49,292 bases of DNA from Burkholderiales bacterium (GCA_016196925.1 JACPWS010000044.1:1-49292); one strand, 5' to 3'. Counted from the stretch's first letter, positions 24,678 to 34,401 are shown. A program made the numbers and translations. The notes: generated by a model from the sequence alone, not told the origin.

Positions 24678-26201
24678 ATGCAGATCAAAACTCAGCAAAC
24701 TCTGGGCACGCTTGTTTCTCTGGTTGCGATCGGCTTCATCGCGATTACCTTGTTCAATTCGATCCGGCAAATGGATCAGGCGAATATACGTAGCGATTTT
24801 GCGACCGATATTGTCGCAAAGGGTATCAGCGGACTTCGGCTGGTCGCGTTCGAATATATCATTTCGCGGCCTGAACGCGCCAAGCTCCAGTGGCAGCAAA
24901 GGCACGATTCGCTCGCGCGTCATCTGGCCCAGGATGTCTTTGAACAGCCGGAAGAGCAAGCGATAATGCGCGAGCTGCGGCAACAACATCAATACTTGCA
25001 GGAGACCTTTTCCGAGCTGGTGTCGCTGGATAGTCAACGTAACGGCGACGAGCAGGAGCGGACCTTGTCGCGCGAGGTAGAAAAGCGATTGATTACCCAG
25101 ATCATGGTCATGACGCAGAATTCAACTGCCGACGCGACGCGCCTGGCGCGGATCACGGAGTCCCGTCTGCTTGATGCGCAATGGCGTACGACCTGGCTGG
25201 TGGTCTTGCTGGTGGTGTTGATCGGCCTCCTGATCCTGGTGAATTATGCCACTTCCATCACCCAGATACTGGGGCCTATCCGCAAACTGAAGCAGGGCGC
25301 AGATGCCTATTCCAGAGGAGAATTTAGTTTTCGAACCAATGTCACCGTCAATAACGAGCTGGGCGATCTGTCCAGGGCCTTTGACCTGATGGCCGCACGC
25401 CTGACCGAGAGCGTGCTGGCGCTGGAGCATAAGTCTGCATTGCTGCAAGAGACCAACAGAGAGCTGGAGAGCTTTAGTTATTCCGTCTCGCACGATCTGC
25501 GCTCGCCGCTGCGCGGTATAGACGGCTGGGGGCTGGCGCTGTTGGAAGACTATGGCGGACAACTGGATAGTACGGCGCACGAGTACGTCAATCGTATCCG
25601 TTACGAGACGCAGCGCATGGGGCACCTGATCGACGATCTGCTGCAGTTGGCGCAGGTGACGCGCAGTGAAATTAAACGCGAGCTGGTCGATCTGAGCGGG
25701 CTCGCCGACAAGATCGCCTATCAACTCAAGCTGTCGCACGCTGAACGCAAGATAGAGTTTGTCATACAAGCTGGCCTGACCGTCAATGGCGACTTGCGTC
25801 TGCTCGATATCCTGCTGACCAACCTGTTCGATAATGCCTGCAAATTTACCGGTCCACGTTCTACGGCGCGCATCGAATTCTGTTCAGGCATCGCAGAGGA
25901 TCCGGCCACCAAGCTGCGCGTCAGGACTTACTTCGTCCGCGACAACGGCGTCGGATTCGACATGGCGCACGCGCAAAGACTGTTCGGCGCCTTCCAGCGC
26001 TTGCACAGGGCGAGCGAATTCCCAGGCATAGGCATAGGCCTGGCCACCGTACAGCGCATCGTGCACCGTCATGGCGGCAAAATCTGGGCTGATTCCAGCC
26101 CGGATCGGGGCGCCACTTTTTATTTTACCCTTGCCCAAACGGGGCCATTCCCGTCCGGGACATCACTGATCCCCTTAGATGGGGTAAAGGAGGCATCGTG
26201 A
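24678..26201 (+). CDS. Sensor histidine kinase with HAMP domain
   Basis: 507 aa. TM1 (about residues 9-27), a periplasmic helical region of about 140 residues and TM2 (about 171-192, TTWLVVLLVVLIGLLILVNY) lead to a HAMP domain. The DHp helix carries the phospho-His in FSYSVSHDLRSPLRGIDG. The ATPase domain has N-box DILLTNLFDNACKFTG, G1 VRDNGVGFD, F-box and G2 FPGIGIGLATVQRIV. The H-box form SYSVSHDLRSPLR is common in kinases paired with Rcp1/CheY-like single-domain regulators, and one follows directly. Operon with the binding protein upstream; the stop overlaps the response-regulator start. Confidence 0.94.
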   Translation: MQIKTQQTLGTLVSLVAIGFIAITLFNSIRQMDQANIRSDFATDIVAKGISGLRLVAFEYIISRPERAKLQWQQRHDSLARHLAQDVFEQPEEQAIMRELRQQHQYLQETFSELVSLDSQRNGDEQERTLSREVEKRLITQIMVMTQNSTADATRLARITESRLLDAQWRTTWLVVLLVVLIGLLILVNYATSITQILGPIRKLKQGADAYSRGEFSFRTNVTVNNELGDLSRAFDLMAARLTESVLALEHKSALLQETNRELESFSYSVSHDLRSPLRGIDGWGLALLEDYGGQLDSTAHEYVNRIRYETQRMGHLIDDLLQLAQVTRSEIKRELVDLSGLADKIAYQLKLSHAERKIEFVIQAGLTVNGDLRLLDILLTNLFDNACKFTGPRSTARIEFCSGIAEDPATKLRVRTYFVRDNGVGFDMAHAQRLFGAFQRLHRASEFPGIGIGLATVQRIVHRHGGKIWADSSPDRGATFYFTLAQTGPFPSGTSLIPLDGVKEAS

Positions 26202-26638
26202 CTGATAAAGTGATACTGCTGGTCGAAGATAATCCTAGCGACGTCGGATTGACCCAAAGGGCGTTTCAGAAAGCCGCTATCAGCAATAAATTGGTCGTGG
26301 CTGAGGATGGGCAGGAAGCACTGGATTATCTGTACGGTACCGGGGCGCATAGTGGTCGCGACAGTAACGACACCCCGATGTTGATCTTGCTCGATCTTAA
26401 GTTGCCGCGGGTAGACGGGTTGGAGGTGTTGCGCCGGATTCGCGCCGATAATCGTACCCGGCGCATCCCTGTGGTCATTCTCACTTCGTCCGGCGAGGAG
26501 CAAGACCTTGCCTCCGGCTATGATCTGGGCACCAACAGCTACATCCGTAAGCCGGTCGACTTTCATCAGTTTGCGGAGGTGATTAAACAGCTGGGCATGT
26601 ATTGGCTGGTCATCAATGAAGCGCCTCCTAGGCAATGA
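26198..26638 (+). CDS. Single-domain response regulator (Rcp1/CheY-like)
   Basis: 146 aa with a GTG start at 26198 overlapping the kinase stop; AAGGAGG just upstream decides it. The receiver has acidic pair EDN near residue 9, phospho-acceptor Asp in MLILLDLKLPRVDGLEVL, Thr/Ser in VVILTSSGEEQD and Lys in SYIRKPVDFHQF. There is no output domain, so it works by protein contact or as a phospho-relay intermediate between the kinase and the GGDEF-EAL protein. Confidence 0.94.
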   Translation: MTDKVILLVEDNPSDVGLTQRAFQKAAISNKLVVAEDGQEALDYLYGTGAHSGRDSNDTPMLILLDLKLPRVDGLEVLRRIRADNRTRRIPVVILTSSGEEQDLASGYDLGTNSYIRKPVDFHQFAEVIKQLGMYWLVINEAPPRQ

Positions 26639-26645
26639 GGCCCTT

Positions 26646-29075
26646 ATGGATGCGCCACTTTCAGTCTTGATCGTTGAGGATAGTGCCAGCGATGCCGAAC
26701 TGATGCTCAGGCATCTGCGGAAGGCTGGGTTCAAGCCTGTCCATGTGCGCGTCGAAACGGCAGAGCAGATGCGCGACGCGCTGCAGGCGCAAAAATGGGA
26801 TGTCATACTGTGCGATTTTTCGCTGCCGGGTTTCGGCGCCAAGCTGGCACTGCATACTTTGCAGGATACCGGCCTCGATATCCCGTTTATCATCGTCTCC
26901 GGCTCGATCGGCGACGAGACTGCAATTGAATTGGTCAGGACCGGTGCCCAGGATTACTTAATGAAGCGGAACATGGAGCGGCTGGCTCCTGCGGTTGAAC
27001 GCGAATTGCGCGAGGCGCAGCAGCGCAGGGCGCATCGCGCGGCGGAACAGCGCCTGCGTCTGTCCGCCTGCATGTTTGAGAGCGCCGACGAGAGCATCAT
27101 GCTGACCGATGCCGATTGCAATATCGTGGCGGTCAACCCCGCCTTTCAAAAAATTACCGGCTACAGCGAAGCCGAAGTGTTTGGTCAAAACCCCAGCATA
27201 CTTAAAGGCGAGCGACAAGATGCGGTGTTCTACCGGCAGCTGTGGAGCAGCTTAAAGTCGACCGGGCACTGGTCCGGAGAGATTTTGGATCTGCGCAAAA
27301 ATGGCGAGGTTTACCCCGCATGGCTGACCCTCAGCGCCGTCAAAGATGCGCAGGGCGCGCTCACGCATTACGTCGGCGTTTTTAGCGACCGCAGTGCTAT
27401 TTTTGAGGCCAGGGAGCGCGCCGATTTTCTTTGGCAGCATGATGCCCTGACCGGCTTGCCGAACCGCGTGCTGCTGCGCGACAGATTGCAACTGGCGATA
27501 GACGCGGCCAAGCCGGATGGTCGCCAGGTCGCGCTCTTGTTGTTCAACATCGATCGGTTGCAGCATGTCAATGACCGTCTCGGACACGATGCCGGCGACG
27601 GATTCCTCAAGGAGCTGGCCGGCCGGCTGCAAGCGCTATTGGCGCCCGGCGATACCCTGGCGCACTTGGGGAGCGATGAGTTTGCGATGGTATTGACGCA
27701 CTTCACCGATACCGATGAGATTACCCTTATCGCGCAACGCCTGATGGATGCGATTGCACAGCCGCTGCGGATTCAGGATGAGGATGTATCGGTTACCGCC
27801 AGCATGGGCGTCAGCATCTTTCCGGCCGACGGAAATTTGGCTGGCGATCTGATGAAGGGCGCCGATATGGCGCTATCCGAAGTCAAAAGCGAGGGCCGTA
27901 ACGGTGTCCGCTTCCTCACTGCCGACATGAATGAGCGCGCACTGCGCCGGCTGGTGCTGGAAAATCACCTGCGGCACGCCCTCGATCGCGGCGAGCTTCT
28001 ATTGCATTATCAGCCCCAGGTGTCGCTCAGAGACGGCCAGATTTGCGGGGTGGAAGCGTTGATACGCTGGCATAGCCAGGAACTGGGGCTGGTTTCGCCC
28101 GCGATATTCATTCCATTGGCGGAGGAGGCCGGTCTCATTTTGGCAATCGGCGAATGGGTGATGCGCAGCGCCTGCCTGCAAAACAAGGCTTGGCAAGACG
28201 CCGGATTGCCGGCGATATGCGTCGCGGTTAACGTCTCGGCCCATCAGCTTGCGACCGGGGCGCTGGCGGCTATGGTGTGCGAGGTGCTGGAAGAAACAGG
28301 TCTGGATCCGCAATATCTGGAAGTGGAGCTGACCGAGAGCGTGATGATGCGAGACATGGAATCGTCGTTGCGGCAGATTGTACAGCTGCGACAAATGGGC
28401 GTCTCGGTCTCGCTCGATGATTTTGGCACCGGCTATTCTTCGCTCGGCTATCTGAGCCGGTTTACGCTCGATAAACTGAAAATCGACCAGGGTTTCGTGC
28501 GCAACATCACCTCCGACCCGAGAAGCGCGGCTATCGTCAATGCTTCGATCGCACTGGCGCAACGCCTGGGCATCACCGTCATTGTTGAGGGGGTTGAGAC
28601 GGAAGGTCAGCTCGGCTATTTACACAAGGCAGGTTGCGACGAAATTCAAGGCTATCTTTTCAGCCGCCCGATCGCGCCCGAGGAGCTGGCGACGCTGTTG
28701 GTCAAGAACGAAGGCTTGATGGTCGACGGCAGCGCGCTGGAACCGATACAGACGGTTTTGCTGCTCGACGACGAGCGGAATGAGCTGAACGTCCTGGTGC
28801 GCTTGTTGCGTCACGACGGCTATAAAATTCTGGTGGCCCATACTACCGTCGAGGCCTTTGAATTGCTGGCGACGAATACTGTGCAGGTGGTCATCTGCGA
28901 ACAGGGTATGTCCGATCTCAGTAGCACGGAATTTCTCGCGCACGTTAACGAGCGGCATCCGGAAACGATACGCATGGTGCTGTCCGGTTACAGCGACCTG
29001 GCGGACGTCGCAGATGCGGTCAATCGCGGGGCGGCTTACAAATTTCTCAGTCAGCCTTGGGAGCATCCCGGCTAA
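26646..29075 (+). CDS. REC-PAS-GGDEF-EAL-REC cyclic-di-GMP signalling protein
   Basis: 809 aa. Domains: receiver 1 (about 5-120, Asp in WDVILCDFSLPGFGA); PAS (about 140-260); GGDEF (about 270-425); EAL (about 435-685); receiver 2 (about 700-809). The GGDEF signature is degenerate (LAHLGSDEF) and lacks the RxxD inhibitory site, so cyclase activity is doubtful. The EAL domain looks competent: VEALIRW, VNVSAHQL, ELTES, DDFGTGYSSLGYL, KLKIDQGF, VEGVET, DEIQGYLFSRP. Receiver 2 has Glu in place of the phospho-acceptor (VVICEQGMSDLS) and stops right after KFLSQPW, where relatives usually continue with a last helix. Ribosome site GAGG precedes ATG 26646. Probably a phosphodiesterase regulated by the upstream kinase. 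Confidence 0.93.
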   Translation: MDAPLSVLIVEDSASDAELMLRHLRKAGFKPVHVRVETAEQMRDALQAQKWDVILCDFSLPGFGAKLALHTLQDTGLDIPFIIVSGSIGDETAIELVRTGAQDYLMKRNMERLAPAVERELREAQQRRAHRAAEQRLRLSACMFESADESIMLTDADCNIVAVNPAFQKITGYSEAEVFGQNPSILKGERQDAVFYRQLWSSLKSTGHWSGEILDLRKNGEVYPAWLTLSAVKDAQGALTHYVGVFSDRSAIFEARERADFLWQHDALTGLPNRVLLRDRLQLAIDAAKPDGRQVALLLFNIDRLQHVNDRLGHDAGDGFLKELAGRLQALLAPGDTLAHLGSDEFAMVLTHFTDTDEITLIAQRLMDAIAQPLRIQDEDVSVTASMGVSIFPADGNLAGDLMKGADMALSEVKSEGRNGVRFLTADMNERALRRLVLENHLRHALDRGELLLHYQPQVSLRDGQICGVEALIRWHSQELGLVSPAIFIPLAEEAGLILAIGEWVMRSACLQNKAWQDAGLPAICVAVNVSAHQLATGALAAMVCEVLEETGLDPQYLEVELTESVMMRDMESSLRQIVQLRQMGVSVSLDDFGTGYSSLGYLSRFTLDKLKIDQGFVRNITSDPRSAAIVNASIALAQRLGITVIVEGVETEGQLGYLHKAGCDEIQGYLFSRPIAPEELATLLVKNEGLMVDGSALEPIQTVLLLDDERNELNVLVRLLRHDGYKILVAHTTVEAFELLATNTVQVVICEQGMSDLSSTEFLAHVNERHPETIRMVLSGYSDLADVADAVNRGAAYKFLSQPWEHPG

Positions 29076-29175
29076 GCTCAGCGCTGCGGCGGCAAGCGCA
29101 GCATTGAGAAGCTTGAACGGAGCGGGGCCAGGACCTTGCTCAATCTCCGCCCGCTCCGGACGCTTACGGACTGCC

Positions 29176-30912
29176 TTAGTACCCGAGCGCCTTGCCATCC
29201 GGATTGCGCGGATCGGAATAGCCATAAAAGCCGCCGGCATCCATCTGTATGGTCTGGGTGCGTCCCAGGGTGGCCGAGGGCGCCAGCTGCTGCCCTTTTT
29301 GCGCCAGCAGGCGCAGGGTATCGGGGCTGATGCCTTTTTCCACGCGCAGCTGGTCGGGCATCCATTGCTGGTGGATGCGCGGGGTAATGGTCGCTTCCGC
29401 CACGTTCATGCCATGGTCGATCACGTTGACGATGGTTTGCAAGGTGGTGCTGATGATGCGGCTGCCGCCGGGGCTGCCGGTGACCAGGAAGGGTTTGCCG
29501 TCTTTCAGGACTATGGTCGGCGACATCGAGCTCAGCGGTCGCTTGTAGGCGCGGATCGCATTCGCCTCGCCGCCTATCAGGCCGAAGGCGTTCGGCACGC
29601 CGGGCTTGGCGGAAAAATCGTCCATCTCGTTGTTCAGCACGATGCCGGTGCCGCCGGCCACGATGCCGCTGCCGAAATTCATATTCAGGGTATAGGTGGT
29701 GGACACCACGTTGCCGTATTTGTCGGCCACGCTGTAATGCGTAGTCTGGTCGCTTTCATACGCTTGCGGCTGGCCCGGCTTGATCGCGGCCGAAGGCGTG
29801 GCGCGTTCGGGGTCGATTTGCCTGACCAGCTCGGCGGCATAGGCGCGCGCGGTCAGGCCTTGCAGCGGCACCTTACTGAAATCCGGATCGCCCAGATATT
29901 CGGAGCGGTCGGCATACGCCAGCTTCATGATTTCGCTCAGCAGATGCAGGTTCTGCGCGCTGTTGCTGCCGTAGTCGCGCACCGGATAATGTTCCAGCAT
30001 GTTCAGCATCTGGACGATATGCACCCCGCCCGAGCTCGGCGGCGGCATCGACAGCACCTGATAGCCGCGATACGTGCCGCTGACCGGTGTGCGCTCCACG
30101 ACGCGGTAGTTGCTCAGGTCGGCGGCCGTGATCGATCCCTGGTGCCGCGCCATTTCCGCCACGATTTTTTTGCCTATCTCGCCCTGGTAAAACGCGGACT
30201 TTCCCTGGGCCGCGATCAGGCGCAAGGACCTGGCCAGGTCGGTTTGCCGCAGTATTGCGCCGGCCTGCAGCGGCCGGCCGTCTTTGAAAAAGATCGCGCG
30301 CGTCGACGGCCAGCGCTCCATGTGCCCGCGCTCGGCGGCCAGCTTGGCGGCCAGGGTAGGGCTGACTTCGAAGCCTTGTTGCGCCAGCTTGATGGCAGGC
30401 GCGATCACGTCCTTCAGCGGCATGCTGCCGTATTTTTCCAGGGCCAGCGCCAGCCCGGCCACGGTGCCCGGCACGCCTACCGCCAGATGGGTGTATAGCG
30501 AGCGCTCCGGGATGACCTGGCCGGCGGCGTCCAGATACATGTCGCGGCTGGCGGCGGCGGGCGCCATTTCGCGAAAATCCAGCGCTACGTCCTTGCCGCT
30601 TTTGGCATCGTGGATCAGCATGAAACCGCCGCCGCCCAGGTTGCCGGCATTCGGCAACACCACCGCCAGCGCAAAGCCGACCGCAACCCCGGCGTCGACC
30701 GCATTACCGCCGCGCTTGAGGATATCCAGCCCGACCTGCGTCGCCAGCGCTTGCTCGCTCGCCACCATGCCGTGCTGCGCCCTTACCGGGCTGACGATGT
30801 CGTAGCTGGTGTCGTAGCGGACCAGCGGGCTGGCGGTCTGGCCTGTGGCCAGGTTCAGACTCAGGCTGAGCGGCAGTAACAGGGCAAGGAACAGTGTTTT
30901 GGCTTTGGACAT
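29176..30912 (-). CDS. ggt: Gamma-glutamyltransferase, periplasmic
   Basis: 578 aa. It hydrolyses or transpeptidates gamma-glutamyl bonds of glutathione. A signal peptide (KTLFLALLLPLSLSLNLATGQ) leads to the large subunit with MVASEQALATQVGLDILKRG and GNLGGGGFMLIHD. The autoprocessing/nucleophile Thr is in ESDQTTHYSVADKYGNVVS, starting the small subunit, with PLSSMSPTIVLKDGKPFLVTGSPGG-type oxyanion region after it. ATG 30912 (MSKAKTLF) is chosen for the signal peptide; an in-frame start 14 codons upstream was rejected. Convergent with the cyclic-di-GMP gene; about 100 bases between carry no gene. Confidence 0.95.
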   Translation of the reverse strand: MSKAKTLFLALLLPLSLSLNLATGQTASPLVRYDTSYDIVSPVRAQHGMVASEQALATQVGLDILKRGGNAVDAGVAVGFALAVVLPNAGNLGGGGFMLIHDAKSGKDVALDFREMAPAAASRDMYLDAAGQVIPERSLYTHLAVGVPGTVAGLALALEKYGSMPLKDVIAPAIKLAQQGFEVSPTLAAKLAAERGHMERWPSTRAIFFKDGRPLQAGAILRQTDLARSLRLIAAQGKSAFYQGEIGKKIVAEMARHQGSITAADLSNYRVVERTPVSGTYRGYQVLSMPPPSSGGVHIVQMLNMLEHYPVRDYGSNSAQNLHLLSEIMKLAYADRSEYLGDPDFSKVPLQGLTARAYAAELVRQIDPERATPSAAIKPGQPQAYESDQTTHYSVADKYGNVVSTTYTLNMNFGSGIVAGGTGIVLNNEMDDFSAKPGVPNAFGLIGGEANAIRAYKRPLSSMSPTIVLKDGKPFLVTGSPGGSRIISTTLQTIVNVIDHGMNVAEATITPRIHQQWMPDQLRVEKGISPDTLRLLAQKGQQLAPSATLGRTQTIQMDAGGFYGYSDPRNPDGKALGY

Positions 30913-30966
30913 AGGAGCAGCTCCGGTTTGCGGGTGGGATATTGTAAGCTGCACGACGCAAAATAA

Positions 30967-30990
30967 AAAAACCGCCCGAAGGCGGTTTTT
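30967..30990 (-). terminator. Intrinsic terminator of rplY (bidirectional shape)
   Basis: aaaaaccgcc / ggcggttttt with loop CGAA, 26 bases past the rplY stop. On the minus strand it is followed by a T-rich run. Confidence 0.9.
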
Positions 30991-31015
30991 ATCCGGGTGC
31001 GGAAGCGCTTAAAAA

Positions 31016-31606
31016 TTACTTGGCTTCGGACTCGGCAGCAGCCGTTGCGCCGGCTGGCACGATGGCTTGGGCAACAGTGGCGTCGTCACCGTGTACCACC
31101 GCAGTCACGCCATTCGGCAGAACCAGGTTGGAAACGTGGATGGACTGGCCGGCTTCGATCTTGGACAAGTCGACTTCTACGAATTCAGGCAAGTCGGCTG
31201 GCAAGCAAGTAACGTCCAGTTCAACTGCAACGTGGCTGATGACAGCGCTGTTCAGCTTGACGGCTGGGGAAACGTCGGCGTTGACGAAGTGCAGCGGCAC
31301 TTTAACGTGGATTTGCTTGTTAGGGTCTACGCGCTGGAAGTCGGCGTGCAATACCAGTTGCTTGTAAGCGTGGATCTGGAAATCGCGCAGCAATACTTTC
31401 TCTGCCTTGCCGTCTACTTCCATGTCCAGGATGGAGGAGTGGAAAGTTTCTTTTTTCAATGCGTGGTACAGCGCATTGTGGTCCAGCGTGATAGCGACCG
31501 GGGCTTCTGTGCCGCCGTAGATGATGCCAGGAGTCTGGCCGGCATTGCGCAGGCGGCGGCTCGCTCCGGTCCCCTGCTCTTTGCGTGCAAATGCGATTAC
31601 TTTCAT
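31016..31606 (-). CDS. rplY: 50S ribosomal protein L25 (CTC/general stress form)
   Basis: 196 aa, the long two-domain form. The N-terminal 5S-rRNA-binding L25 domain ([20 protein letters not shown], then [12 protein letters not shown]) is followed by the C-terminal beta domain with [20 protein letters not shown] and [20 protein letters not shown]. It ends in an Ala-rich tail. ATG 31606 has GGAG at a good distance; upstream codons in frame are untranslated leader. It lies downstream of prs in the usual betaproteobacterial order, but ggt follows here rather than the expected pth. Confidence 0.96.
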   Translation of the reverse strand: MKVIAFARKEQGTGASRRLRNAGQTPGIIYGGTEAPVAITLDHNALYHALKKETFHSSILDMEVDGKAEKVLLRDFQIHAYKQLVLHADFQRVDPNKQIHVKVPLHFVNADVSPAVKLNSAVISHVAVELDVTCLPADLPEFVEVDLSKIEAGQSIHVSNLVLPNGVTAVVHGDDATVAQAIVPAGATAAAESEAK

Positions 31607-31671
31607 GGTGTTGCTCCAAAAAATGCAAAACGGAGTTTTGCGGTGTCGTCGCCCCGCGACCAGGGCGACGT

Positions 31672-31697
31672 AAAAAAGCGCCGTCAAACGACAGCGC
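31672..31697 (-). terminator. Terminator between prs and rplY
   Basis: gcgccgtc (31678-31685) pairs with gacagcgc (31690-31697) with one wobble, followed on the minus strand by TTTTTT. rplY therefore probably has its own promoter in 31607-31671 or depends on partial readthrough. Confidence 0.75.
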
Positions 31698-31709
31698 CGG
31701 GAAAATTAT

Positions 31710-32672
31710 TTAGTCTGTGAACAGCGACATGACCGATTCGCCCTTGGTGATGCGGCGGAAGGTTTCGGCCAGCAGGCTGTCGCACGACAGTTGGCGTATC
31801 TTGCTGCACGCCCTGGCGGCCTCGGACAAAGGTATCGTGTCGGTCACCACCAGCTCATCCAGCGGCGAATTCGAGATGCGCTCTATGGCCGGACCGGACA
31901 AGACCGGATGGGTACAGTAAGCCAATACCTTCTTGGCGCCGCGTTCCTTCAATACTTCGGCCGCCTTGGTCAGGGTGCCGGCGGTATCGACCATGTCATC
32001 CATGATCACGCAATTGCGGCCTTCGACTTCGCCGATGATGTTCATGACTTCAGACACATTGGCCTTAGGACGGCGCTTGTCGATGATGGCCAGGTCGCAA
32101 CCGAGGCGCTTGGCCAGCGCGCGCGCACGCACCACGCCGCCGACGTCGGGCGATACGACCAGCAAGTCGTCGTAATTTTTGGCCACCAGGTCGCCCAGCA
32201 AAATAGGCGAAGCGTAGATGTTGTCGACCGGGATATCGAAGAAGCCCTGAATCTGGTCGGCGTGCAAGTCCATGATCAGCACGCGGCCGACGCCGGCTTC
32301 TTCCAGCATGTTGGCAACGACTTTAGCGGAAATCGCCACACGCGCCGAACGCGGACGGCGGTCCTGGCGCGCGTAGCCAAAGTAAGGGATGGCGGCGGTG
32401 ATGCGGCCGGCGGAAGCGCGTTTCAGCGCATCGACCATCAGCATGATTTCCATCAGGTTGTCGTTGGTCGGCGCGCAAGTCGATTGCAATACGAACACAT
32501 CCTTGCCGCGCACGTTTTCATTGATCTCGACCGCGACTTCGCCGTCGGAAAACTTGGAGACATCGGCCTTGCCGAGCGGGATGCCGAGCTGTTTGGCAAC
32601 GCCGGCAGCCAGCGCCGGATTGGCGTTGCCGGTGAAAACCATCATGTTGTCGTGTGCGCGCGGGTGTGCCAT
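31710..32672 (-). CDS. prs: Ribose-phosphate pyrophosphokinase (PRPP synthase)
   Basis: 320 aa from the ATG at 32672 ([20 protein letters not shown]), which fits the family length; ATG 32717 would add 15 unusual residues. It makes PRPP from ribose-5-phosphate and ATP for nucleotide, His and Trp synthesis. Motifs: [20 protein letters not shown] (ATP flap), [18 protein letters not shown] (signature) and [13 protein letters not shown] (PRPP-binding loop). Strong terminators lie on both sides, so it appears to be its own unit. Confidence 0.96.
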   Translation of the reverse strand: MAHPRAHDNMMVFTGNANPALAAGVAKQLGIPLGKADVSKFSDGEVAVEINENVRGKDVFVLQSTCAPTNDNLMEIMLMVDALKRASAGRITAAIPYFGYARQDRRPRSARVAISAKVVANMLEEAGVGRVLIMDLHADQIQGFFDIPVDNIYASPILLGDLVAKNYDDLLVVSPDVGGVVRARALAKRLGCDLAIIDKRRPKANVSEVMNIIGEVEGRNCVIMDDMVDTAGTLTKAAEVLKERGAKKVLAYCTHPVLSGPAIERISNSPLDELVVTDTIPLSEAARACSKIRQLSCDSLLAETFRRITKGESVMSLFTD

Positions 32673-32750
32673 GGCGGGACCTATCGGCTGAATTTTGAGA
32701 GTCTGATTGTTTTGCATAGATTTTTTGCAAAATAACCGCTGATAAAACTG

Positions 32751-32783
32751 AAAAAGCCGCCGCACAATCTATGCGGCGGCTTT
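32751..32783 (-). terminator. Strong terminator after tRNA-Gln
   Basis: aaagccgccgca / tgcggcggcttt, a 12-base perfect stem with a seven-base loop. On the minus strand the hairpin is followed by TT after the stem T-run. It lies 8 bases past the tRNA 3' end and just upstream of prs. Confidence 0.9.
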
Positions 32784-32790
32784 AATTTAA

Positions 32791-32867
32791 TGGCAGGGGA
32801 AGAAGGATTCGAACCTTCGCATGCCGGAATCAAAATCCGGTGCCTTAACCAGCTTGGCGATTCCCCT
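32791..32867 (-). tRNA. tRNA-Gln (anticodon TTG)
   Basis: Read on the minus strand it starts AGGGGAATCGCCAAGCTGG and ends TTCCCCTGCCA, 77 nt with encoded CCA. Acceptor stem AGGGGAA/TTCCCCT pairs fully. Anticodon arm CCGGA-TTTTGAT-TCCGG puts TTG at positions 34-36, reading CAA/CAG. The T arm is GAAGG-TTCGAAT-CCTTC. It lies between ispE and prs, the common betaproteobacterial site for this tRNA. Confidence 0.97.
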
Positions 32868-32935
32868 ACACAACCGTTTGTCTGTCGTCCGGAGTGCCGC
32901 TATTTTAGCGGTAAACCGGCAGCAGACCAAATTTT

Positions 32936-33790
32936 TTACGACTGCAACATGTGCGCCAGCGGGTGGCGGCTCAGTGCTCGTGCTTTCCAGGCTGTCCAGC
33001 GATCCGGTACTTGTTGCAGCACCTGATCGGCGCTGGCCTCGTCATCGAAGGCGCAAAAAACACAAGCTCCCGATCCCGTCATCTTCGCGTCTCCGTAAGC
33101 AGAGAGCCAGGTTAGGGCTTCATCTACCGCTGGAAACAGCGTGCAGGCAACTGTTTGCAGATCGTTTTTCCAGTGCGTTTTTGCGTTACTGGAAAAGTCC
33201 GCTATTCTGACTGGCTTCGTGTCCCTTGTCAACTCTTTTGCCGAAAAAATTGCCGGCGTCGCTACCTGCACGCCCGGTTCTATCACCACAAACCAGCATT
33301 CCGGTGTGTCTATCGCCTGCAATTGTTCGCCTACGCCTTCGGCAAACGCATTTTGCCCGAAGATGAAAAACGGCACGTCGGCGCCCAGTTGCAAGCCGAG
33401 CCGCATCAGTTCTGCGCGCTTCAGGTCTGTGCCCCACAACCGGTTCAGCGCGATCAGGGTGGTGGCGGCGTCGGAAGAGCCGCCGCCCAGTCCGCCGCCC
33501 ATAGGCAGCAGCTTATGCAGCGTCAGTTCGGCGCCCAAAGTGCAGCCGGTGTGGCTTTGCAGCAGGCGGGCGGCGCGCACGATCAGGTCGGCCTCGGCCG
33601 GCACGCCGGGGATGTCGTTGCTGCGCACGATAGCGCCGTCTTCGCGCAGCGTGAAGTCCAGGGTGTCGCAGCGGTCTATCAGCTGGAAGGCGGTTTGCAG
33701 CAAGTGGTAGCCGTCGGCGCGGCGGCCGGTCACGTGCAGGAACAGGTTCAGTTTGGCGGGTGCCGGGCATTGCAAGCGTCGGCGGCTCAT
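32936..33790 (-). CDS. ispE: 4-diphosphocytidyl-2-C-methyl-D-erythritol kinase
   Basis: 284 aa from ATG 33790, which overlaps the lolB stop (ATGA); ATG 33802 would add four residues. It phosphorylates CDP-ME in the MEP isoprenoid pathway. This is a GHMP kinase: [20 protein letters not shown] (substrate Lys/Asp region), ATP loop [18 protein letters not shown] and C-terminal motif 3 [13 protein letters not shown]. Co-translated with lolB; the tRNA-Gln follows. Confidence 0.95.
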   Translation of the reverse strand: MSRRRLQCPAPAKLNLFLHVTGRRADGYHLLQTAFQLIDRCDTLDFTLREDGAIVRSNDIPGVPAEADLIVRAARLLQSHTGCTLGAELTLHKLLPMGGGLGGGSSDAATTLIALNRLWGTDLKRAELMRLGLQLGADVPFFIFGQNAFAEGVGEQLQAIDTPECWFVVIEPGVQVATPAIFSAKELTRDTKPVRIADFSSNAKTHWKNDLQTVACTLFPAVDEALTWLSAYGDAKMTGSGACVFCAFDDEASADQVLQQVPDRWTAWKARALSRHPLAHMLQS

Positions 33791-34401
33791 GGCGTTTTCC
33801 ATTGGTCGATGACGATGCGCAGGCTAACCTCGCCGGCTTCGTCGGTGTAACGGTGCAGGTCTATGCGTTTCGGAAAGTCGGGGGGGTCTTGCCAGCTGGC
33901 ATAGCGCAGTTGCCAGCCTTCGCTGTCCAGCGTCTGATCCTGGGCGGCGAGGCGCTGCAGCCGGCCGTCGGTCTGGCGCACATAGCCTTGCAGCCAGTCG
34001 CGCAAGCCGCTGACCGGCAGCGGCCAGCCCAGCGCCTCGGCGGCCAGTTGATTCAGGTCGGCGGCCCAGCGCGGCGACTGGCCCTCTTGCTCGAGGCGCG
34101 CGCCGTGCGCATCCTGGCTGATGCGCGCGATGGTCTGGCCGAGCGGCGAATACAGCGTGAGGACGATGCCGCCGGCGCTTTGTTCCCAGTCGAAGCCGGC
34201 CGGTAGGGTTTGCGGCTTGCCGTTTTGCTGGTAATGCGCGGTGATGCGGCCGCTGATCTGTATCTGTTGCTGGTAAGCGCGGATTGCGCCGGCTTGTGCT
34301 GCCGTGTCATCGCCGCGCGCCGGCAAGCTGCCGCAGGCGCTCTCGAGAAGCGCGCCGGACAAGCTTAAGCAAAGCATGAAAATACGGGGGTATCTGTACA
34401 T
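33787..34401 (-). CDS. lolB: Outer-membrane lipoprotein insertion protein LolB
   Basis: 204 aa. It accepts lipoproteins from LolA and inserts them into the outer membrane. It has a signal peptide, then a Cys at about residue 23 in LLESACGSL. The lipobox is unusual because Glu stands at -3 where a small or aliphatic residue is normal. The mature domain shows LolB features: [54 protein letters not shown] (LolB motif) and C-terminal LRIVIDQWK. It is followed by ispE with an ATGA overlap. A G-tract palindrome lies 48-68 bases upstream of its start. Confidence 0.9.
   Translation of the reverse strand: MYRYPRIFMLCLSLSGALLESACGSLPARGDDTAAQAGAIRAYQQQIQISGRITAHYQQNGKPQTLPAGFDWEQSAGGIVLTLYSPLGQTIARISQDAHGARLEQEGQSPRWAADLNQLAAEALGWPLPVSGLRDWLQGYVRQTDGRLQRLAAQDQTLDSEGWQLRYASWQDPPDFPKRIDLHRYTDEAGEVSLRIVIDQWKTP

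Noticed and set aside
28858-30498. 546-codon open frame on the plus strand
   Set aside because: Overlaps the end of the GGDEF-EAL gene in another frame and then runs antisense to ggt; low-complexity Arg/Ala/Gly translation without motifs.
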